Shown one piece after another: positions 58,233 to 64,000 of a stretch of 64,000 nucleotides of DNA (positions within the stretch are counted from its first letter, which is position 1; each line of letters opens with the position of its first letter). The notes under the pieces were generated by a model. That model did not search any database, was not told the DNA's origin, and worked only from the letters and a program-made list of their open reading frames with translations. This DNA is from Actinopolymorpha singaporensis (GTDB lineage: Bacteria > Actinomycetota > Actinomycetes > Propionibacteriales > Actinopolymorphaceae). The stretch lies in assembly GCF_900104745.1 (NCBI RefSeq), contig NZ_LT629732.1, positions 4,203,981-4,267,980 of the forward strand, written 5' to 3'. A program made the position numbers and the translations under genes.

Positions 58233-58993
58233 CGAGCCTGGAGCAGTCGCCGTCGGCCGGAACGAACGGTTCCGTGGGATCCGCCGGCGGGCACCCACTG
58301 GACAACCCGGTGTACGCGGCGCTGACCGGTCCGCACGCGCACCTTGCCGAGACTCTCGGACGGGCCGTTCGCTACCAGCCCGACGTCTCGCCGTTCGCCG
58401 CACTGCCCGGCGAGCCGACCGAAGCCGACTGGGCCGACCTGGCCCGGCTGACCGGTGCCGGGTCGGTCGTGACCCTGTCCGGCGGGCACGTCGTTCCGCC
58501 GGACGGGTGGGGTGTGGTGCAGCGACTCGAGGGTGTCCAGTTCGTCGAGTCCGGGGTCGACTTCCGCGCGGACGAGGAGGCCGAGCCCCTCGGCGCGGAC
58601 GACCTGCCGGAGATCCTCGACCTGGTGAAGCGAACGCAGCCGGGACCGTTCCGGAAGCGCACCATCGAGTTCGGCGGCTACCTCGGAATCCGTCGCGGCG
58701 GCCGCCTGGTGGCCATGGCCGGCACCCGCGTGCACCCGCCCGGGTGGACCGAGATCAGCGCCGTGTGTACCGACGACGCACACCGCGGCCAGGGCCTGGC
58801 CGGCCGGCTGGTCCGCACCGTGGCCGCCAACATCCGAGCCGATGGACGGACGGCGTTCCTGCACGCGGCGGCCACCAACGCCTCGGCCGTTCGGCTCTAT
58901 ACCGCGCTCGGGTTCGTGTTGCGGTGCGAGACGCCGTTCGTCGTCCTGCGCGTCCCGGAGCACGCCGGCAGCGCGGAGGGAGCGAACCGATGA
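58229..58993 (+). CDS. GNAT-family acetyltransferase
   Basis: A 254-residue protein with an N-terminal extension of about 110 residues and a C-terminal GNAT domain (FR47-like): GYLGIRRGGRLVAMAGTRVH, then the acetyl-CoA loop AVCTDDAHRGQGLAGRLVR with the R/Q-GxG/A pattern, and LHAAATNASAVRLYTALGF. It acetylates an unknown amine or protein. Its stop overlaps the next gene's start by four bases; with the Gfo/Idh protein and cupin it forms a coupled three-gene operon. Confidence 0.88.
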   Translation: MTSLEQSPSAGTNGSVGSAGGHPLDNPVYAALTGPHAHLAETLGRAVRYQPDVSPFAALPGEPTEADWADLARLTGAGSVVTLSGGHVVPPDGWGVVQRLEGVQFVESGVDFRADEEAEPLGADDLPEILDLVKRTQPGPFRKRTIEFGGYLGIRRGGRLVAMAGTRVHPPGWTEISAVCTDDAHRGQGLAGRLVRTVAANIRADGRTAFLHAAATNASAVRLYTALGFVLRCETPFVVLRVPEHAGSAEGANR

Positions 58994-60153
58994 CGATCGA
59001 CGTCGCGGTGGTGGGCGGGAGGTTCGGCGGTGAGTTCCTGCCGCTGTACCGCAGCCATCCCGAGGTGGGCCGGGTGGCGCTCTGCGACATCGACCAGGAC
59101 ACCTTGCACAGGGTCGCCGACACGTACGGCGTACGCGACCGGTTCGACAGCCTGGAAACGTTGCTGGCCTCCGACGACTTCGATGCGGTGCACATCGCCA
59201 CTCCGGTTCGCTTCCACGTCGACCAGAGCGTCGCGGTGCTCGACAGCGGCCGGCACTGCGCGTCGGCGGTGCCGATGGCGACGACGCTGGACGGGATCCG
59301 CCGGGTGCTGGCCGCGCAACGGTCGTCTCGACGTACGTACATGATGATGGAGACGATGGTCTTCGGGCGGGAGTTCTTCCACGTCCGTGACCTGTACGAG
59401 CGTGGTGAGCTCGGTGCGTTGACGTTCCTGCGCGGCGCGCACATCCAGAACCTCGACGGATACCCGCGCTACTGGTACGGCTACCCGCCGATGACGTACT
59501 CCACGCACGCGCTCTCCCCGCTGCTGGCGCTGGCCGGTGCCCGGGTGCGGACCGCCGTAGGGCTGGGGTCGGGCCGGCTGACCCCCGACCGCCGCGGCGA
59601 CTTCGACAACCCGTTCCCGGTGGAGACGGCACTTTTCCAACTGGACAAGGGAGATCTGGCAGCCGAGGTCACGGTGTCGTTCTTCCAGACCGGTCGTACG
59701 TACTACGAGGGTTTCTCCGTGTACGGGCACGAGGCGGGCGTGGAATGGCCGCAGCTCAACGAGGACGACGGACTGCGGGTGTACAGGTTGGAGCCGCTCG
59801 GCGGCGGAGACGGACCCGTCGGCCGCGGCCGCAGCGCGTCGGCGACCGTCGTCCACCCGCTGGACCGTCCGGACCTGTTGCCGCCGGAGCTGGCGCCGTT
59901 CGTTCGGCCCACGACCTTCCACCCTGGCGAGGGTGCGCCTGCCGTGCGACTGGGCAGCGCGCACGGCGGTTCACACCCGCATCTTGTGCACGAGTTCGTG
60001 ACCAGCATCGTGGACTCCCGCGCGCCAGTGGTCGACGCACTCACCGCCGCGGCCTGGACGGCGCCCGGGATCTGTGGACACGAGTCGGCGCTGCGAGGCG
60101 GCGAACGCATCGAGGTCCCGGACTTCGTTTCCGAGCAGGAGGTACGCGCATGA
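58990..60153 (+). CDS. Gfo/Idh/MocA-family oxidoreductase, divergent
   Basis: A 387-residue protein with VAVVGGRFGGEFLPLYRSHP at the cofactor site and HCASAVPMATTLDGI, where the usual EKP is replaced by AVP, so the canonical Lys is missing. The conserved His region reads MTYSTHALSPLLAL. The C-terminal domain is normal in size. Loss of the Lys suggests altered chemistry or a different proton donor. It overlaps the GNAT stop and the cupin start (ATGA in both cases). Confidence 0.85.
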   Translation: MTIDVAVVGGRFGGEFLPLYRSHPEVGRVALCDIDQDTLHRVADTYGVRDRFDSLETLLASDDFDAVHIATPVRFHVDQSVAVLDSGRHCASAVPMATTLDGIRRVLAAQRSSRRTYMMMETMVFGREFFHVRDLYERGELGALTFLRGAHIQNLDGYPRYWYGYPPMTYSTHALSPLLALAGARVRTAVGLGSGRLTPDRRGDFDNPFPVETALFQLDKGDLAAEVTVSFFQTGRTYYEGFSVYGHEAGVEWPQLNEDDGLRVYRLEPLGGGDGPVGRGRSASATVVHPLDRPDLLPPELAPFVRPTTFHPGEGAPAVRLGSAHGGSHPHLVHEFVTSIVDSRAPVVDALTAAAWTAPGICGHESALRGGERIEVPDFVSEQEVRA

Positions 60154-60659
60154 ACCACCCCGCTGTCCCGCCCGTCCCGGACGACCCGTTCCACCGGATG
60201 CTGCACCACGTCGCGCCGGCGGGGCTGTCCGAGGCGACCGCGCAGAGTGCGGGGATGCGACGGGTGGAGGCGATCAGTGGCAAGTCGGTCGGGTCCCGTC
60301 GGCTGTGGATGGGCCAGACGCACGTAGCGCCGGCGACCGCCTCGGAGAACCACCACCACGGTCATTCCGAGACAGCGATCTTCGTGGTGAGCGGGCGACC
60401 GGAGTTCGTCTTCCTCGACCTGGAAGGGCCTGAGCCGCGGGAGGTCCGGATCGTGACCGGCCCGGGGGAGTACATCTACGTGCCGCCGTACGTCCCGCAC
60501 CGGGAGGAGAACCCGGACCCCGACCAGGAGGCACTGGTCGTCATCGCCCGTACGACGCAGGAGGCGATCGTGGTCAACCAGCCGGACCTGCGCTGGACCG
60601 GTCCGGTGATGACCAACAGCGAGGACGTCAGGGAGCGCCAGCGCCGTCGCCGCCGATGA
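60150..60659 (+). CDS. Cupin-domain protein of the GNAT operon
   Basis: A 169-residue single cupin. Metal-binding residues are in ENHHHGHSETAIFVVSG (several His and a Glu) and the second motif GEYIYVPPYVPHREEN. It could be an isomerase, epimerase or dioxygenase acting on the product of the neighbouring oxidoreductase. Its 3' end overlaps the tail of the opposite frameshifted gene. Confidence 0.82.
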   Translation: MNHPAVPPVPDDPFHRMLHHVAPAGLSEATAQSAGMRRVEAISGKSVGSRRLWMGQTHVAPATASENHHHGHSETAIFVVSGRPEFVFLDLEGPEPREVRIVTGPGEYIYVPPYVPHREENPDPDQEALVVIARTTQEAIVVNQPDLRWTGPVMTNSEDVRERQRRRRR

Positions 60660-61680
60660 ACGTGACGCGCCGGAGGCCGTCGAACAGCGGATGGTCGCCG
60701 GCGCCCTCGGTCAGCGCCTGGCAGTCGAAGAGTTCGAGTACGAACCCCTCGCCGCCGAGCTTCAGGTAACGGGTGGGCAGGACGTCGCGGGATCCGAGAC
60801 GGTGCAGGTTCATCGGGTCGAGTCCCAGTACTCGCAAGGGCTTGTGGCCGGTAGTGGTGAGCACCACCTTGTCGTTGCGGGCAAGGAGGGCTTGACGGCG
60901 GGAACGGCGTTCCTCCCGCAGCGCCGCGACGGCTTCCCGTGCCCGGGCGACGGCGGTCGCGCGGTGTCCGGCGGAGAAATCCCTCCGCGTGGCGTCGGCG
61001 ACGGCAGGTTGGAGCAGGTCGTCGAGGTACGACGTGTCGTCGGTCTCCAGCCTTGCTTGCCAGCCTGGCGTGAACCGGTCGAGGAGCAGCGCGATCGCCT
61101 CCCCGGTCGCGTAGGCGGCACGGCGGATGTCGTCCGGACGTACCGGCTCGGCCAACGCCCCCAGGCACCGCGGTCTGCCCGCTACCCTGCCCTCCACGTA
61201 GTACGCGAGACCCTCGCAGCGCTCCACATCACGCTCGTACTGCGCGGCCGCGTCAACGAGGATCTGCCGGCGCTCCCGCCGCAGAGTGAGAGCCGTCGCA
61301 GCCCAGCCGGCCGACGTCTTCCGGGCGCCGGAGTCTGAGCCGGTCTCGAAGGCGGCGAGCACGGCGCGGCGGAGGGCCTCTGCCTCCAGGCGGCGCAGCG
61401 TGAGCACGTCCGCGTCTTCAACGGGGTAGCCCAGGGCCGCGGACTCGTCCACGAATCTCCTGGATGACGCTGCCGGCAGAAGACGTGGAAGGTCTCGTGC
61501 GCGATCTCCGCCCGTACGTCCAGATCGTCGCGCCCGGCCCTGAGGACTGTCGGCGTGAGCACGCCACCGAGTTCGACCGCTGAACTGGCGACGACGGCCG
61601 GGTGCCGACCGGCGAAGACGAGGGCGTCGTCTGCCTGCGGCTGGAATCCGGGTACGGGACACGGCCACGGCGCCGGTCAC
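60628..61680 (-). pseudogene. Frameshifted HExxH-containing protein of unknown family
   Basis: Two frames together give one protein. From about 61665 to 61460 one frame reads DDALVFAGRHPAVVASSAV, then LTPTVLRAGRDDLDVRAEIA and HETFHVFCRQRHP, with an HExxH zinc-protease motif. Near 61455-61465 the coherent text moves to another frame (RRFVDESAALGYPVEDADV) and continues for about 270 residues to the stop at 60628. The N-terminal frame has a stop (TGA) just upstream and no start codon except GTG 61562, so the 5' end is missing. It lies next to the intact DUF222/HNH gene. I do not recognise the family. Confidence 0.6.
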
Positions 61681-61822
61681 CGCGCGCGCCCGACCACCGG
61701 CTCGATGACCGGCGACCTACGCAAGAAGCATGGTTCGCGCAAGTTAGGTTGGCGTTGATTCGTCTTGTGGGTAAGGGGTTTCCGGCGCGCATGAGCCGAT
61801 CTTGTTCGGTAGAATCGAACGC

Positions 61823-63736
61823 GTGAGCGATGGCGGTGGGTGCTTCGACGGCCACCTGGGTGATGAGCCCGGTGGCCGTCGGGTGCTGCCTGCGGGGTTT
61901 GCTGATCTGCCGGCGGGTCTTGGGTTGGCTGCCGCGGTGGCGGGGGTCGACGTGGCTGGGTGTAACGGGTTCGAGTTGGAGGAGTCGATCAAGGCACGGC
62001 GGCGGCTGATCTGCTGGCTGGAGGCTGAGTGCCTGTCCGATGTGAACGCGCTGGCCTACGCCGAGCCCGGCATGGTTGACGGCCCGGCCGGACGCAGGGT
62101 GACGCCGGATCCGATGACCCCGGAGGTCCTGGAGCCGTTGCTGGGGTGGACCGGCTACCGGGCGCACCAGTACGTGGCCCTGGCCGCCACCCTGCCCCGC
62201 CTGCCGCGGGTACGTGAGGCGTTGGCCAGCGGGCAGCTGGAGCTCAACGATGTGCGGGTGATCGTGGACCGGATCACCGACGCCGAACCCGATGTGTGGG
62301 GTGCCATCGAGGAGGCGATCTTCCCCAAAGTCCTGGAACTGCGGGGCGGGTTGTTGCGGGCCAAGGTGGAGGCCGAGGTCGTCACAGCAGACCCCGACGC
62401 CGCCGCCAAACGTCACCGCGCGGCCAGGTCCGGGCGGAACGTCGCGATCTGGCCCGCCGTCGACGGCGTCGCCGACCTCGCCATCCGCGGCCTGTCCGCA
62501 GGCCAGGCAGCTGAGGCGTACGGCCACATCGACGCCATCGCCCGCGCAGTCAAATCAACCGGTGACCCGCGCACCCTCAGCCAACTCCGCGCCGACGTCG
62601 CCGCCGCCCTACTCACCGGCACCGCCGACATCAAAGACTGCTCAGCCCCAGCGGCCACCCACCACACCAAGCAAGAAGAGGCGCAAAGCCAGGCACAACA
62701 CCAGCCTGCGCAGGACCAGGCCGAACGAGCCGAAGGTGAATCCGAGCAGACGCCGGACGAACAGGGGCACTGTCCCATTCACTGCTACCCCGACCACGAC
62801 CTGCACAGCGCCGGATGTGACTGCGGTGACTGCGCTCCCGCCGGAACCGCAAACACCACCGCCCACTACACCCCCTGCCACTGCTCCACCACGCACGACA
62901 GCGCAGCCCACGACGCCGCGGAGCGCAGCGCAGCCGCAGAGGACGCAGATAGCAGCGCCATCGGGCAGAACGCAGCGGGACGCGGCGCAGCCACAGGCGG
63001 TGCAGCTGCTCCCGACGGCGGGCGGCCTACCGCGGGTCAGATCCCGCGGCAGAACCGCCGACCCGACGAAACGGCCGACCCGCCGGATCCGCCTGATCCA
63101 CCGACAGGTAACCCGACACCACCAACACCGCCCTGGTGCTCCTCACAACCGAGCTGGGGTGCCATACGAACGCGGGCGAAGATCCAGCTGAACGTGCCGC
63201 TGACCACCCTGATGGGACTCAGCAGCCAGCCTGGTGAGCTCGGCGGGTTCGGGCCGGTCATCACCGAGGTCGCCCGCCGCGTGGTGGCGAACAATCTCGG
63301 CAACCCCGAGGCGAGATTCAGTGTCGGGGTCACCCACCCGGTCACCGGGCGGTTGTTGCATCTGCATCCCATCCCGGCGAGGTTCCTGCGCGGGCTGCAG
63401 GCAGAGCTGGTGCATGCCCGCGACCAGCGCTGCGCATGGACCACCTGCAGGAGACCGGCGGCGACCTGCCACCTCGACCACAACACCGAACACCACCACG
63501 GCGGCCAAACCGCCGTGGACAACATCGCACCGCTCTGCCCACGCCACCACAAAACCAAGACCGAACGCGACTGGAAACTCGAGCAGACCGGCCCCGGCGA
63601 ACACATCCTCACCGACCCCCACGGCCGGCAATACCACAGCAGAACACCATCCCTCACCGACCCGGTGGTACCACCCGAGCGAGCAGTCACCACCACGGGC
63701 ACAAGGACGGTCGACAATGACCTACCGCCGTTCTGA
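61823..63736 (+). CDS. DUF222/HNH endonuclease protein (13E12 repeat family), intact copy
   Basis: A 637-residue protein: DUF222 domain (about 1-270, GFELEESIKARRRLICWLE, IVDRITDAEPDVWGAIEE), a long Gln/Ala/Pro-rich and Cys-containing linker (270-450), then the conserved GAIRTRAKIQLNVPLTTLMGL segment and the HNH nuclease (CAWTTCRRPAATCHLDHNTEH, IAPLCPRHHKTKTERDW; key words HLDH and HHKTK). Members are multi-copy in actinobacteria; function is unproved, though DNA cleavage is expected. The start is GTG 61823, matching ATG in the paralogue. About 80 bp upstream are also shared with the broken copy at 41.9 kb, so promoter and gene were duplicated together. Confidence 0.9.
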   Translation: MSDGGGCFDGHLGDEPGGRRVLPAGFADLPAGLGLAAAVAGVDVAGCNGFELEESIKARRRLICWLEAECLSDVNALAYAEPGMVDGPAGRRVTPDPMTPEVLEPLLGWTGYRAHQYVALAATLPRLPRVREALASGQLELNDVRVIVDRITDAEPDVWGAIEEAIFPKVLELRGGLLRAKVEAEVVTADPDAAAKRHRAARSGRNVAIWPAVDGVADLAIRGLSAGQAAEAYGHIDAIARAVKSTGDPRTLSQLRADVAAALLTGTADIKDCSAPAATHHTKQEEAQSQAQHQPAQDQAERAEGESEQTPDEQGHCPIHCYPDHDLHSAGCDCGDCAPAGTANTTAHYTPCHCSTTHDSAAHDAAERSAAAEDADSSAIGQNAAGRGAATGGAAAPDGGRPTAGQIPRQNRRPDETADPPDPPDPPTGNPTPPTPPWCSSQPSWGAIRTRAKIQLNVPLTTLMGLSSQPGELGGFGPVITEVARRVVANNLGNPEARFSVGVTHPVTGRLLHLHPIPARFLRGLQAELVHARDQRCAWTTCRRPAATCHLDHNTEHHHGGQTAVDNIAPLCPRHHKTKTERDWKLEQTGPGEHILTDPHGRQYHSRTPSLTDPVVPPERAVTTTGTRTVDNDLPPF

Positions 63737-63764
63737 GAAGCCTTTCAAGAGCTGTTAACGAAGC

Positions 63765-64000
63765 TCACGATCTCTGCCATGGTGGGTCGTATCCATCGGT
63801 CGTGTCGACCATCAGCGTCGGCGCGGAGAGGGAGATCGCGGCATGGATGTCCTCCTCACCCGCGGGATTTCGGTCTCCGATCGTCGTGGCGTGGGCGGCC
63901 TTCCGCACCGGATTGGACGCAACCAGTACGCCAAAGAACGTAGGCAACGTCTGTCTGGTGAGCGGATCACCTGGACCCGGTCGAAAGCCTGGGTTGGCGT
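63765..64000 (-). CDS. Possible partial reading frame at the window edge
   Basis: A minus-strand frame is open from the window end to a stop at 63765, giving about 78 residues with ASNPVRKAAHATTIGDRNP and APTLMVDTTDGYDPPWQ. Third-position GC is lower than in neighbouring genes and I see no known domain. It may be the end of a gene that begins outside the window, or chance. Confidence 0.25.
   Translation of the reverse strand, partial: ANPGFRPGPGDPLTRQTLPTFFGVLVASNPVRKAAHATTIGDRNPAGEEDIHAAISLSAPTLMVDTTDGYDPPWQRS

Overview
The window is high-GC DNA with GTG and TTG starts, an actinobacterial QcrB-like cytochrome b, a 13E12-type DUF222/HNH pair, an IdeR/DmdR-like iron box and several LacI-controlled sugar operons. 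It is most likely a soil or plant-litter actinomycete chromosome, perhaps Propionibacteriales; the taxon is inferred. I see no rRNA, tRNA, CRISPR array, phage module or typical insertion sequence.

Layout. 0-6.9 kb: the end of a rhamnosidase-like glycosidase, a small lipoprotein, a stand-alone cytochrome b that has lost two functional residues, a sodium:solute symporter with a two-helix companion protein, an NAD(P)-binding protein and a cupin. 6.9-10.7 kb: transketolase, an acetyltransferase stub, alcohol dehydrogenase and a short-chain dehydrogenase, all leftward. 11-23 kb: a secreted endonuclease/phosphatase-fold protein, then a LacI regulator followed by a family-5 oligosaccharide ABC transporter (binding protein, two permeases, one fused double ATPase) and two glycosidases (GH39 and GH35). 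23-29 kb: GrpB, and a leftward sugar ABC operon (binding protein, two permeases, two Gfo/Idh/MocA oxidoreductases) divergent from a second LacI regulator. 30-35.4 kb: a leftward, mostly overlapping operon of GH10 xylanase, Gfo/Idh/MocA oxidoreductase, PhyH-type dioxygenase and a large TIM-barrel glycosidase-like protein. LacI-type palindromes lie before the sugar ABC operon and before the xylanase. Together 12-35 kb reads as a plant cell-wall polysaccharide utilisation island: secreted or Tat-exported hydrolases cut the polymer, two ABC systems import oligosaccharides, and cytosolic glycosidases and oxidoreductases finish them.

35.5-48 kb is mixed housekeeping and accessory genes: AraC and XRE regulators, FMN reductase, deaminase, cobyric acid synthase, HpcH aldolase, YCII, YjbR, DinB, an epimerase and a P-loop kinase. 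It contains two decayed genes: a DUF222/HNH endonuclease copy (frameshift in a G6 tract plus an internal deletion of about 230 bp) and a sialidase remnant. 48-53.3 kb is one 1717-residue cytosolic poly-HAMP hybrid histidine kinase with a 276-bp tandem repeat. 53.5-57.1 kb is the iron-uptake operon efeUOB behind an iron box. 57.1-60.7 kb holds a TauD-type dioxygenase divergent from a coupled GNAT, Gfo/Idh and cupin operon that starts with a six-codon mini-ORF. 60.6-63.7 kb holds a frameshifted HExxH protein whose 5' end is missing next to the intact DUF222/HNH copy; that copy is the inverted paralogue of the broken one at 41 kb.

The most unusual items are the cytochrome b lacking a haem ligand and the Qo-site acid, the xylanase/PhyH/TIM-barrel operon, the poly-HAMP kinase, and the DUF222/HNH pair with decay beside both copies.
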